In this document: positions 10,665-22,540 of the stretch, piece after piece | Position numbering within the stretch: position 1 is the stretch's first letter | How the letters are laid out: each line of letters opens with the position of its first letter | NCBI GenBank assembly: GCA_002221725.1 | Contig: NJFT01000340.1 | Coordinates: forward strand, 1 to 31,271 | Length of the DNA: 31,271 nucleotides | Origin: Scedosporium boydii | Taxonomy: Eukaryota; Ascomycota; Sordariomycetes; Microascales; Microascaceae | Reading direction: 5' to 3' | Notes under the pieces: model-generated | Databases searched by the model: none | Told to the model about the DNA's origin: nothing | The model's input: the letters and a program-made list of their open reading frames with translations, nothing else | Position numbers and translations under genes: made by a program

Positions 10665-10985
10665 TAGTGAGGCTCACGGGAAAAAAACCTTTTCCCGCTT
10701 CCCATATTACCTCCATGACTGCCTAACAACACTCGAGGGCTTTGAAATGGATATGTTCACGAATTATACGCCGACTTATCCGGAATCAAGGTACCAACAC
10801 CGCTTTTGGGGGCTCCCATCAATAAAAGGACATCAAATAAGTTATGTGCCTGGTGACGGTCCAATGGCATGAGATAAAGTTCGAGAAGGCCGAATCGAGG
10901 AAGGCGTGCAGGGCACCGGTCGGGGCTTAGCCTGGCTCTAACACAACACCGTGCTCACCAATGATCCTGCTGAGCGTCCAGTTAT
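10665..10985 (+). pseudogene. Decayed partial copy of the agmatinase gene
   Basis: This stretch aligns at the DNA level with exon 2, intron 2, exon 3 and part of intron 3 of the intact agmatinase gene at about 18160-18460. Matching blocks include GCCGACTTATYCGG in intron 2, GTTCGAGAAGGCYGAATC at the end of exon 3, and ACCAATGATCCTG in intron 3. The reading frame is destroyed by substitutions and indels, many of them transitions. Because intron sequence is conserved, the copy arose by DNA duplication and not by retroposition. The edges are approximate; similarity becomes doubtful left of 10665 and right of 10985. Confidence 0.7.
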
Positions 10986-11638
10986 TGACCATGCACATTA
11001 CGTCGCCAGTGTTCTCGGAGGTGATCCAACATACTTTTCTATCCATCGTGGTATGACCTTACTGAATGCATTGAGGATATCCTCCTTCTGCTAGCCGAAG
11101 ATCTCGTTCATCTCAATGACACGGGTTCCATGGTCGCGTCATGTACCTCACCGTATTTCCCGTTATATCTGAAGCAGCACCAACGAAAGCTGTGTAGTTA
11201 GTTTCTACGGGCTGTACCAAGGTAACATAGGTTGTTTTTGATATTGGCCGAGAAATACTGAAAGCAATGCGGTGCAGTATACGTATTATACACAAGGAAG
11301 TATTCATAGGTATTCCCACCTAGGATGGCCTCGGAGTGAATGTGTAGAGAATCGCCCAAACCTTCCACAATCTTCGCATATACATCGATCCGAGAATCGG
11401 ACGGATAGTGCACGAGGACGTGAGGCGAAGTAACGAGCGACTATTCGTATTCAACCCCTCTAGCGAGCACGCAAGTTCTGTACTCCCAGATGAAGCCCTA
11501 CTCAGCTGCTTTGGGCTAAGAAGATTTTGGACGCGCAAGAAGGTATAAGAGTTGAGGGAGAAAGGGAGAGGGGGACTTTCTACTAAAGCCTAATATTGAA
11601 GAACACTGTTACTATCTCATAATTTGTCTATGTACAAA
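10986..11638. other. Unassigned DNA with possible coding remnants on the minus strand
   Basis: Minus-strand frames 11198-11413 and 11113-11319 contain protein-like text (VHYPSDSRIDVYAKIVEGLG, and VETNYTAFVGAASDITGNT) in different frames, as in a broken gene. I cannot name the family. The right end includes the 3' region of the MFS transporter, whose stop codon is at 11639-11641. Confidence 0.4.
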
Positions 11639-13501
11639 TCAAATAGAAATATCAAACTCTGGATTAACCCAAGTAGGCTGCGAGGTGTTCTGACGAATTT
11701 TGCCTCCAAATTTGTGAAGGAGCGCAAATAATGGTATGCCGGCGAAGAAAACAATAATTCCCTGAGCAGCAAAAGTCCATGTCCAGCCGGAAGATTCTTG
11801 CCAGACAGCGATGAAGAACTTGCCATGTTAGTAAACGTGATCCGAGGTGAGACATGGCGGGTTGGTATGCTTACAGGATTAATGAAGGCGCTGAGGTTGA
11901 GAAAAACAGCGTAGAAAGTAATGACACTCATCGATTGAAGAGGGTAGCTGTCCACGATGTAGCTACTCGTGACTGTGTTTCCCATCTGGACACCAGCGGC
12001 GACTAATCGGAGGTTAGCTTTTAAGTGGACCGCTCCGGGAGAGAATGAAATCAAAGAGGAGAATGACTTACACAGGAAAAAGGCAACCTGGCCCACCATC
12101 CAATGGTAACCCTTTTCAACGCTAATGCCCCAAACAACCAATCCAATCGCTGTGAGGAGGATCGCAGGATACGCCAGCCACAACCTCATCTCCGCCACGC
12201 GAACACCGCCGTTCTTCTTAGCGAGTCGAGCGACAATCCAATCGCTCAACGTTCCGGAGCAAAAGACCTCCGAGAACACTGTTCCGAGAAGCAATCCGAT
12301 GAATAGAAGCCCTTGGATGAGCGGGGTGTAATCGATGTACGCAGCGCCGATCATTGTAATCACCGAAAGTATCCACCAATACCAAACGAACGAGTATCCA
12401 ACCACTGCGAGGACAACAACCGGCTGTTTGAAAGTAAGCAGAAATCGAATGGGGGTGTCCCAAGGCTTAGGGTGTTTGAGGCCGGGGACAGGTGTAAAAT
12501 TGAGAAAGGGAAGAGTTTTCGTGCGTCGGAGGTCAATGTCCCTATTCGTCCTCCGGGGCGTTGACTCGTGCTTTTCACTGTCGGTCACGTCAGGGGACTC
12601 AAGGACGGGAGGGAGTTGCGACAACATTAAGTTGCGGGGATAGAGGGTTTCGGGCATGAAGAAGAGCTCGAGGAGGAGGAGCGCGGCGAAGAGGAGCGCA
12701 TTAAACCAGTTGATCCAAGAAGCGCTGACAAGGTTGAGGAAACCGCCAACTGAAGTTTATTAGGAATGTCGATAACTAGGGGCAGAGAGCTTGAAACCTA
12801 CAGATGGGGCCGACAAGAAGACCAGTATCTAGGGCGAGTACCCAAAGGCCGAGCTTCTGGCCACGCTCATGCTCGAAGAACAGATCGCCAACTAGAAAAC
12901 AAGTTAGATTTACGCTATTGATAACCTTGGATCCCCGTAACCGCTTACCGACTGCCATGCCGACTGTAGCAGCTGGACTGACACCGAGGCCTTGGAAGAA
13001 TCGGGCCGCCATGTACCCGCCATATGTTGGAGCAGCTGCGGCACCGCAGGTCGCGACTAAAGCAATAATTGTGCCAATGATGAAGATTATTCTTCGTCCG
13101 TAGATATCGCTCAAAGAGGACCAGATGAGGGGTCCGACAGCAAGACCAAGGGCGGGAACGGCAACAGTCCAGTTGACTTGCGAGTAGGAGATGTTGAATT
13201 GCTCCTGGATCTCAGCGAAGGAGGGAACGGTTGTTGTTGTGACATAAGTGAATAAGAAGTATCTACAAATGACCATGGTGGGTTAGTTTAGCGTTGCTTT
13301 TGTAAAGGACCCACGGAATTCGTACTTGAACATAACTATGGCGAGGATTGTATGCTTCTGTAGTTTAGACCAGTTTAGCGGGTCGAGAGAATCAGAGGTC
13401 GGCTGTGGGTGTAATTTGAGCGCGGCTGGTGCTCTCGCCGTCTCGATATCACCCCTCGACGTTGACTCTGGCCTCACCGATTCGATATGCTTCTCCTCCA
13501 T
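11639..13501 (-). CDS. MFS multidrug-type transporter (DHA1-like)
   Basis: Six exons (13501-13326, 13262-12949, 12891-12802, 12749-12072, 12002-11875, 11818-11639) give 521 residues; introns are 52-69 bases and all joins keep frame. A hydrophilic N terminus contains the DPLNWSKLQK motif common in fungal DHA1 carriers. Membrane helices follow, with the MFS signature WSSLSDIYGRR between helices 2 and 3, VGMAVVGDLF at a splice join, GLLVGPIFGGF (the antiporter-type motif C region) and a long central loop (residues about 220-290), then six more helices. The C terminus is cytosolic. It likely exports small organic molecules by proton antiport at the plasma membrane; the substrate is not predictable. 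A TATATA motif at 13737-13742 lies about 240 bases upstream. An alternative in-frame upstream start exists but adds no conserved sequence. It appears intact. Confidence 0.92.
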
Positions 13502-15225
13502 TGATGATTGCTGGTTATCCTGGCAGTGTATTTTAGTTTGAAATGTGCTTGCCAAGGTGGGCCAGAAGGTATCCGGACGGAACTGAGCGAGTAGCGACCG
13601 GCAGGATGTCACTCTGTAGAAGTCTTGGTATACCAAGTCTGATTTCGTTGAACATTAGATGAATGCAGTTGATCTACAATGTCTTCCCTCTCAGAGCATG
13701 TTTCTGGATTATGACTAGGCCTGGGATGATGCCTGGTATATATCTTTCATACTCCAGCCGATTGTATCTACTCTGCCTGCGTTACTGCTGTCCTGGTTAG
13801 ATCAAATAAGGATGTACATATACCGGCGATGCTTATCTTCCAGTCTAACGAAATGCAGCGCCTGATAGGCAGGGGCAAGGAGATCAGTGTCACAAGGGAT
13901 TCCCAGGAATCTGGATTGAGGAAATGTGGGCCACCTCAGACATTCCCGACCCTGACACAATCTATCAAGCCACGCCCAGCGACGACAAATATTGCTTGTG
14001 CTCTACAACAGCATCCTGTATCTGCAAATGCGCAATGCTTTCCAGTACGCCTTGCAACTGGCTCTCGCGTTCAGGAGTCGTTGGCTCTCAAATTCCTCTA
14101 AGAAACACAGATAATTTCGGCTTGACCACAATGTATATGATTCATTTGGAGCCGTGCACACACTTTTCACGAATTTGCTTAACAGACTCGATCCTTAGAC
14201 TCGGTCGAGTTTCGGGGCTGTTCTGCCTGTAGCCAGTGGAGGACTGCAGATATGGCCCTGCGAATGATTGGACAATGCGGATGAGGGGAGGAAAGGCACA
14301 TTGACCGGCATACGGGGGTCGTCATCACACCTCGGAATCCTCCAGCGATGGCCCATACATTAATTCTTAAATCCCAACTTGGGAAGGGCGTCATCGCTGT
14401 GGGGGTGGCTTGAATCTTAGTGCATCCCACGATTTAGGAGTCCGCGGATCGCGAGCCCTGTATGATTATAGGCGTAGCTATTTTATTCTCCGTGCTCTCC
14501 AAACCCACCAATACACATCGAGGAGGGGCGAGAAGTTGAGCGGAACCTGGGAAGCGGGTGAGTGGCATGGTTGTTATCTTTGACACTTGAGCTGTCCAAT
14601 GGATCGACAGGAGCATCCCCAAGTGTCCAACCAAGATAAGAAAATTCCCTTATCAGCGACTCCATCAGTGGAGAGACTCAGATATGCCAATTGATAAGAA
14701 ACCCACACCCGATCGCTAAAGTCGAGGACGACGTGCGCGTATAGACCTACCCTTTTCAATTGATCCGATGGGAAAGGGAAAATATTACCCCGGAAAGTAA
14801 ATTAACCAAGTCGGCTCCGATAACCGGTCGACGACGACTTGCACTGCCGGACTTCGCCGTACTTGACGGCCGAGATGCCCGAGCTCCGAGAGCCATTTTC
14901 GAGTGTGAAGGCTGCGAAGAAGAATGGAGTAGTATAGAATAGTGTTCTGTAATTCATATGTACTTCGTGTCTGATGAGTGTGACCCTAGATTTATTCGTC
15001 TCAGTATCAGCTGTAGCCTACGAGGTTTGCTGAACAGTCAAGCACATCAAATGGTCGATTTTTACATTTCCCCCGTCCATTGTCCCTACTAGATATTATC
15101 TAGGTCATTACCTTGTAACCCTTTTATTTTTTTTCCACGAAGGCCATCTTGGAGCCATTCAATATCTTAACGACATATTCTAATTGGGCTTTGCTGCAGA
15201 TTTGCAACAAATTTCAACTCCGACG
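13502..15225. other. Long divergent intergenic region
   Basis: This 1.7 kb lies between the starts of the MFS (-) and MATE (+) transporters and must contain both promoters. Around 13900-14230 the plus strand has interrupted protein-like frames (IWIEEMWATSDIPDPDTIYQ, then LYNSILYLQMRNAFQYALQL in another frame) that may be the trace of a lost gene; I cannot identify it. A T-rich run (CTTTTATTTTTTTT) lies about 100 bases before the MATE start. No RNA gene was seen. Confidence 0.45.
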
Positions 15226-16803
15226 ATGACCATTACGAGTGGCGGCGAAGCCACTCGGGCGAATGAATACACGTCTCTCCTCCCCAATCGGCGTTGCGGT
15301 GACATCTACAGTGAGGATAATAATGCAGAGATTGTGGTACCGGACGAAGGTCAGCTGCCGAGGAAGCTGATCATCGACGAGCTCACCCTCCTTCTCAAAG
15401 GGTCCATCCCCGTGGTCCTCGCCTACACCCTCCAGAATAGCCTTCAGACAATATCAGTCTTGATTGTCGGGCGCTCGTCGCCAGAAAGCCTCGCCACTGC
15501 CGCGTTCTCGTACATGTTTGCCATGTGCACCGCGTGGTTGATTGGTCTCGGAGGAACGACTGCCCTCGATACGCTCGCATCATCAACATTCACTGGCGGG
15601 TCTAATAAGCATGATCTAGGGATACTCCTTCAGCGCGCCTTTATCGTACTAGGACTCTTCTATGTCCCAGTTGCGATGTTATGGGCGTTATCGGAGCCAG
15701 TTTTCATATTCTTGGGACAGGATCCTGAACTGTCTCGCGATAGCGCCCGCTTCCTGGCATTTCTAATCCCAGGAGGACTTGGATACGTCTACTTTGAAGC
15801 AATGAAGAAATTTCTCCAAGCGCAGGGTGAGTGCCAAAATTTAAAGTGCTGGTCTCAGTTTTAACTCAATGCCTCATGTTAATGGCCGCGAATAGGTATC
15901 ATGAGACCCGGTACCTACGTCCTCTTGATCACTTCACCTATCAGTGCAGGACTTAATTACCTTCTCGTCTACACATTCAAGATGGGGCTCCTTGGTGCCC
16001 CAATCGCGACTGGAATCTCATACTGGCTATCATTTGGTCTCCTCGTCCTTTACGCCCGCCATGTCGCCGGCGCCGAGTGCTGGGGTGGCTGGAACCGCAG
16101 TGCCTTGGACAACTTGGGAATTTTTGCACGTCTTGCTTTTATGGGAGTTATTCACGTCGGCACAGAGTGGTGGGCGTTTGAAATTGTGGCTCTCGCAGCT
16201 GGGAGGCTTGGCACCATTCCTCTTGCCGCACAGAGCGTCATCATGACTGCTGACCAAGTTCTGAATACTATTCCTTTCGGTCTTGGAGTCGCAGCCTCGG
16301 TGCGAGTCGGCAATCTTCTGGGGGCAAAGGACCCCAAGGGAGCCGCACGCGCCGCTCATTCAGCTGCCGGCCTCAGCATCCTCTTAGGTCTGGTTGTCCT
16401 CGCCGTGCTCATGGCTACGCGAAACCAATTCGCCAAAATCTTCAACGACGACGAGCAAGTTGTTCGCCTTACGGCTGAAGTGCTCCCTTACGTTGCCCTA
16501 TTTCAAATTGCCGACGGTTTGAACGGAAGCTGCGGCGGCAGCCTCAGAGGCATGGGCCTCCAGCACATCGGAGCCGCGGTCAACCTCATTAGTTATTACT
16601 GTGGTGCCCTACCGCTCGGGATCTATATGGCCTTTCACGGATGGGGCCTCAAGGGTCTCTGGATCGGCCAGTGCATCGCCCTGTATCTTGTAGGGATACT
16701 TGAGTGGGCTATCGTAGGGCTAAGGAACTGGGAGAAGGAGGTGGAGAAGGCGTTTCTGCGGATGGATAAGGCCGATCATGAGGAGCGGGGAATGCTTCAC
16801 TAA
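15226..16803 (+). CDS. MATE-family efflux transporter
   Basis: Two exons, 15226-15826 and 15896-16803, are joined across a 69-base intron (donor GTGAGT, acceptor ATAG; phase 1, rebuilding a Gly codon before IMRPGTY) and give 502 residues. About 60 hydrophilic N-terminal residues are followed by two MatE repeats with twelve predicted helices. Family text is clear: GSIPVVLAYTLQNSLQTISV, VGRSSPESLATAA, GLGGTTALDTLASS in repeat 1, and PLAAQSVIMTADQ, IPFGLGVAASVRVGNLLGA in repeat 2. The product resembles yeast Erc1-type vacuolar or plasma-membrane proton/drug antiporters. The frame opens upstream of 15226, but the first ATG is at 15226. It is divergent from the MFS transporter, so the two exporters flank one regulatory region. 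The substrate is unknown. The gene looks intact. Confidence 0.94.
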
Positions 16804-17928
16804 GCTACATATTTGTGAATTAAATCGATCGAGACTCACAAAACGTTGTTGATTGGAAGAGTTTCCACGACACAATTACGCTGCGATTAAGGGAGCGGGT
16901 TCGCCTTAGACTACAAAATTTATAGAGATGTAGATTTAGATTCTCTTTTGGCCAGTGAGAAATGCCCCACGATGGAGGTTAGCAAACGTAGGCACACGTT
17001 GCAGCTAGAGCTCAGCAGCCGCTAAGATACCGAACTGTATCCTGAAAATTTTATCTAGATGATGAATATGTCTGAAGCTGAAAATTCACGTGGCAGGGCC
17101 ATAGACTAGTAGCTCAGAACCTGGAGCTTTTTGATTCTCTGTCATGTCTCCTGAACTGCTTCGTGCTGATTGCCAATTGGTCGAGGCAGTTTCTACGTAG
17201 GAAGATCAATAATGGGATTGTGATCAAATCGGCTCATCACTGCCCATTCCCTACTGGCATTGGTGTCATCGACAGGCCTAATAGCTATCGGTAGCCCTCG
17301 AAGCACCCATTGACGATGACAGGATTATGCATGCACATTCCTCGAGAGAGTTAAGACCCCGCTCAACCCTAACTTGGAGCTGTTCAATCACACTAAGTTG
17401 ATTGTCCAATGAACTTCGCCAATTCCTTTTCTCTGCAGCTTGGATACGACCCCGCTTGCGCTAGTCGTGCGTGCGTTCAACCTGACGACTTTCGATAAGG
17501 ACCACGAGGTTATTATCTATCAACCCACCCACCCTCTTTCTAGTGTGTCAAGGAAACCGGCCCATTCCTATCGACCTCATGTTCACTACCGAGCCTAGTA
17601 TTTGATTTCTATGGCATGTCATCATATCTAGACTTTCTCGACTTGGGGGCTTCGTCTCCAGAAGTAGCTGGGATTTGCCCCATCCATGGCTGCCCGGCAG
17701 TTCCGTCTCGGCACCCGAGGGATGCGCAAGGCGAACTTTGTGCTTCCGAAAGCGGCCGTCTCATCTCGAACATTTTATCTTGCAGGAGAACTTTGGAGAT
17801 GTATAGGGCTTTTCTACTTTGGAGATTTTCCTCTTAAGGGACCTTGCAGCACTCTAGAGTCTGTTCCCTCTACATTGCTCTCTGATCTTGTGACTTAATA
17901 CATCAATTGATCTATCCCTCACCAGCAC
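16804..17928. other. Intergenic DNA with no recognised gene
   Basis: This 1.1 kb spacer follows the MATE stop and precedes the agmatinase start. Short frames at 17616-17898 have no domain. It should contain the MATE terminator and the agmatinase promoter. I see no repeats or RNA genes. Confidence 0.5.
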
Positions 17929-19507
17929 ATGAGACGTAACTTCGGCATCATGATTGCCCTGACATCAAGTTTCCTCCTCCTTGCGACCGGGGCTCTTGCT
18001 CATATTGGCCATGATCAGACTCCTATGATTGCCGGTCCCCTCCAGGGCCTTTGGTATAATAGCCTTCCTGGTGATGGCGGTACTCAGGTACGTTTCTAAC
18101 CGTCCCAATCGGATTGAGTATCATCAATTGACAGCCTGTGATAGGCCGACTCCGTCTTCTCTGGCATCGCTACTTTTGCCCGCCTGCCGTATTTTCCGTG
18201 CTTGTCCAGCGACACTGAGCGCTTTGACATTGCATTCCTGGGTACGCTACCGAATTAACTGCGTGAGCCGACTTATTCGGGATTAAGTCCACTGACACGT
18301 TATCTCAGGCGCTCCGTTCGATACTGGAACGTCGTATAGGCCAGGTGCCCGCTTCGGGCCCAGTGGCATTAGACAAGGTTCGAGAAGGCTGAATCTATAG
18401 TACGTTGGCTCTGACGCAATGCTGTGCTGACCACCAATGATCCTGTCTAGCGTCGGCTAACGTGGGGTTCAGTGGTGGCTACAATGTTCCTCTCAAGGCA
18501 AATCCCTTCACCGGCGAGCTGAGAATTCTCGACTGCGGTGATATTCCAGTCACCTCGTAATTTAACCCCTGCGTGAACTTCTCAGCGCCCCTTTTGGACA
18601 CATGCTAATCGCGAGTTTCATGATAAGGTATGACAACACCTGGGCTATCCGACAAATTGAGCAGGGTCACAACAGCCTGCTTATGCGCAAGCCTTTCACC
18701 AACGCCGAGCAGCCCGGCCCTTCGCGGGCTGGGCATACTCTGCCTCGTATCATCACCCTCGGTGGTGACCATACGATCACCCTTCCTCTGCTGCGGAGCA
18801 TCAACAAGGCCTACGGTCCTGTAACTGTCATCCACTTCGATAGCCATCTGTAGGTTGATCCATTATCTCCCAAGACTATATACGCCAGCTAACGGAGTGC
18901 AGCGACACCTGGAAGCCCAAAGTCTTTGGTGGTGAACCTAGCGATGTAGCCGCTATTAATCATGGCACATATTTCTACCACGCCGCTATGGAGGGCCTCC
19001 TCAAAAATGACACCAACATTCACGCCGGCATCCGCACCACGCTCTCCGGTCCCTCCGACTACGAGAACGATGGATATTGCGGCTTCGAGATTGTCGAGGC
19101 TCGCGAGATCGATACTATTGGTACTGGGGGTATTATCAAGAAGATTCGTGAGAGAGTTGGCACCACCAACCCTGTCTATCTATCGATTGACATTGACACC
19201 ATTGATCCTGCTTGTGAGTTGCGCTCGGAACATCCCTCGCAAGAATATATCCTCAGCTAATCGTGTTGTAGTTGCCCCTGCGACCGGCACTCCCGAAACC
19301 GGTGGCTGGAGCACCCGCGAGTTCCGAACCATCCTTCGTGGCTTGGAGGGCATCAATATCATCGGAGCTGATATCGTAGAGGTCGCGCCGGCATACGATA
19401 CCAATGCGGAGCTTACTACTATGGCTGCTGCTGATGTGCTCTACGAAGTTATGACCATGATGGTCAAGGCGGGTCCTCTCGGCATGTCCCGCTCCGAAGA
19501 GTTGTAG
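17929..19507 (+). CDS. Secreted agmatinase/ureohydrolase
   Basis: Seven exons (17929-18087, 18145-18241, 18309-18399, 18473-18556, 18628-18849, 18903-19213, 19272-19507) give 399 residues; six introns of 53-73 bases all restore conserved text, such as [22 protein letters not shown] and RRLNL/YGGYNVPL. The first 25 residues ([18 protein letters not shown]) form a signal peptide, so a secreted or vacuolar enzyme is expected. The binuclear Mn site of the arginase/agmatinase fold is complete: GGDHTITL near residue 188, HFDSHLDTW near 212, and [19 protein letters not shown] near 312. The family hydrolyses guanidino compounds to an amine plus urea; agmatine to putrescine is the best guess, but related fungal proteins with signal peptides are not well characterised and guanidinobutyrate or a natural-product guanidine is possible. 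It converges with the dioxygenase gene. A decayed partial copy lies at 10665-10985. Confidence 0.95.
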
Positions 19508-19956
19508 ATAACGCATAAATGGATACCTCGAATTCCCTCGAATGGAAGATGATGAGGTATCTTAGCTTTGCGGGATGTGGAATGCATTCGCGGCAGTGGG
19601 GTTGCCCGGATTTCACTAGATGTACGACCCATACCCTAGTGGACTGGGCGTACTGTTTTCGGACTACACTCCAGGGCAAAGATGTGATATTGCCCTTTCT
19701 ACATTCTGTACGTCTGGAGTTGTGAGGATAAATCTGGCGTCGCCTACACACTCGATACGGCCCTGAACAGACCATAGTAGAAAGATATAGTGTAAATTCA
19801 AGCTACTTGGTGCTTCCCACCCATAACTCACTCGAGGCTGCCTTGTTTCTGATAGTAAGATACGCTTCGATATCAATCGATGGCAGCCTTGCTTCCACGT
19901 CGATAGAACTCGGATAGGGGACTCCGCGCGGAAATGGAATTTTGGTCTTCTCGTCC
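19508..19956. other. Gap between convergent agmatinase and dioxygenase genes
   Basis: This 449-base spacer carries the 3' regions of both genes. Overlapping short frames on both strands show no conserved protein. I see nothing else. Confidence 0.5.
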
Positions 19957-21485
19957 TTATTTCGCGAGTGCCTCCCGTCGAGACAGCGAAGCCAGGTCGA
20001 AGTATGGCTTCTCACCGAGAGAAACAACTCTGTTTCCCTGTCGTTTGCCCGCATAGTCGCTGGAAAAGGGTTAGTGATGTTGTTCCCAACAATCGACGAC
20101 AAATGCAGACTCACTTTGTAGCTGTGTGGAATACCGAGCGGCTACCGACGATAATTAGAGACATCATTCAGGGTAATTCCGTCCGTAGACAGATGATCCG
20201 GGACGACTTACTTGTCCCAGATTGCTAGGTCGTTCTTGTTCCACCTGAAGCGAACCTGCAGGTCATGGTTCTCAACAATGAGTTGCGTGACTTAGTTTCA
20301 CGGTGTTAGTATCTCAATTTCTTCGAATCCGGAGAAATGACCTTACAGTAATTCTTCAAGATTTCGCTTTCCCGATCAGTCACTCCATTAATCCAACCTG
20401 CCTCTACCTGGTGGCCAGCAGCAAACAGACTCTTCCACCCAGTAACGGGGTTGGTACGAATCACAGGACTGCCACGGAAATTAGACTTGAGAACATAAGA
20501 GAAAGAATGAAGTCAAGAAAGGCAAACCGCAAAACGTACTGCTCAGCTTGGAAATCAAGACCGGTGTTTTCAGGAGCGCCACGATAATCATCGATGAGCT
20601 CTTCCCCGAAAGCGTCTTTGACTTTGACAAAGTTGGGCTGATAGTGAGTCGCCGTGAGACTTTCGGCAAGCTTCTGGAGAGCTGGGGAAAGGCGATCGTA
20701 GGCTTCGTAACCAGAAGCCCAAAGAGTGTCGCCACCAGCATCCTCGACGGGTTGGACAATTTTTAAGATGGCGTAGTCGGAAGGGATCCTTTCGAAAGTG
20801 ATGCTGCAGCATGAAGTTTAGAAACCGGTGCAGTTCCGGAGGCTGATATAGAAAGGAAAACAACAGGGTTAGCTGTGAGGGCAACAAACCTACTCGGCGT
20901 GCCAGCCATCGCTTGCAAACTTCTTGGAAAGGTGGGTGTAGCGCTCCCCATAAAACTTGCGGTTCTGCTCGGATGAGATTACGGAAACCTCATCGTCGAG
21001 CTTTCCGTTTTCGTCGACAGCAATACCACGCTTGCTATTTGCGAGGGCATGGCGATGAAGCTGGACCCATGAAGTCAGAGTCACGTCTCTCCTAGCCTCA
21101 GTGGGTTCTTTCATACCTTGGAGGTTTCGGGCTTCCCCGTCAGTTCACCCAACCTTTGGCCGAGAAGCTTTTGGTCTTCGATGGTTAGATCCTGGTTGCG
21201 GAAGAAAACAACCCCTCGCTGGGATACAAGAATGGCCAAATCACGAATCTTGTCGTCGTCATGAAGGATTTCGCTCAGCTGAAGAGCAGGGAATTCGCGG
21301 CCAATTACACCCGTAGTATCGAAGGATTCGTATGAATCCAAACTACCTGAATACTTGAGGGGCCCGCTAAGGCGAGACGCGCTGCTGTTGGTCGTAGCGG
21401 ACAAGTTTTCAAGCTTGGAGGGAGCAGAGACAGGAGCGACCTCAGTGGGGCTCACAACGTCAACGTCGGCAGCGGGAGGGGCCAT
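19957..21485 (-). CDS. TauD-type Fe(II)/2-oxoglutarate dioxygenase
   Basis: Seven exons (21485-21117, 21060-20894, 20803-20540, 20468-20347, 20290-20212, 20141-20115, 20059-19957) give 376 residues. The sixth is a 27-base microexon (RSVFHTAT core) that carries the distal iron-binding His. The 2-His-1-carboxylate site is complete: His and Asp in GWHADITFERIPSDY near residue 178, and His in FHTAT near residue 338. The Arg that binds the 2-oxoglutarate carboxylate is probably in QGNRVVSLGE. Other family text is PALQLSEILHDDD, VVFFRNQDLTIEDQ, LGELTGKPE, GGDTLWASGYEAYDRLSP and HPVIRTNPVTGWKSLF. Characterised relatives oxidise sulfonates such as taurine or alkyl sulfates, but many fungal members act on other small molecules. 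The N-terminal 50 residues are Pro/Ser/Ala-rich. No signal peptide, so cytosolic. Intact as modelled. Confidence 0.94.
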
Positions 21486-22540
21486 GCTTGTCGTTGTTTT
21501 TAGGTTAAAAATATAGAATGTATTGCCAAAGTCGCGTTTATGGAGATTGGTGAAGTATTGGGGGGAGATACCGCAATATCCAGATTCTAGAGAAGATTCC
21601 CCTTCTTATATTCTTCTCTCGGCCATTGGCAGTAAAGCAAAACACCAACCATGGTCGTCACGGAGGGACCATCATTACGATGAGGTGCTATTTTTTAACA
21701 ATGGCGTCACCAGAATACCATCTAATACTATTTCGTACTTGTTAAAAGAAACTTCACTGGATGTCGTCCTGATCTCTCCAATTATCGAGGCGTCTGAGCC
21801 TCTGCATTGAGACTTGGCTCGCAGTAGATATCGCATCCCCTCCCAGATGTCAGGTACCTTGTGAAGAAAACACTGGAGAACCCTCGTCAGGGCGATGGCA
21901 ACATCGAGACATTAGTAATTCAGTTCTCTGCAATGTCTGTGCCGGTTGGGACTCGGGGTTCATTCGACTGTGCCCCGCGCCCGGAAAAGAATGTTGATAT
22001 CGCATCATCTTGCGCCATCCGCACCGAATGCAGCAGCCCCCCACCACCTACGGATTGGCAGATCCGGCGGAGCGCAGGCTGGGCAATAATGCCTCAGGAG
22101 TTGGGTATGTCCCGCCCTCGATCGGGGGTGAAAGCTACTTAGTACTCTGAGCTATTATTTTCCTTATTTTTCACGGTCGAGGAGGTCAGCGATCTTGGGT
22201 CTACTCGAGACTTCGCCTTGGCCCGGGGTTGTCCAGCCCCGTCCATGCAACGCCCTGGTCCATGTCGGGGACTCTGAGTCCCAGAAGTCTCACTGCCTAA
22301 CATAAAACTTCACTTGAATGAGCCTTGGAACGTCAAAACGGTCTTGTAGAGCTGTGTTCGCGGGATGCAACTTAAGAGATGATGGCTTGTATACATATTT
22401 TCTCAGTGGCATAGGTAGTTAGATTAAAGAATGTCATCCGTCCTATCAAACGATGGTGAGGTGGTGAGGTGGGACCTTCTGAAACCTAGTTATTATCCTA
22501 ATAGCAGCCAAAGTGAGCTGTCCGCCGCTGCTCAAATACG
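21486..22540. other. Intergenic DNA upstream of the dioxygenase
   Basis: This 1.05 kb lies between the dioxygenase start and the 3' end of the catalase pseudogene. A minus-strand TATA-like element (AATATAAGAAG) near 21603-21613 could serve the dioxygenase. Open frames at 21523-22142 lack domains. No other element was recognised. Confidence 0.5.

Noticed and set aside
10228..10716. Minus-strand 162-codon open frame as a gene
   Set aside because: It overlaps the ends of two plus-strand relics and shows no conserved motif or signal.
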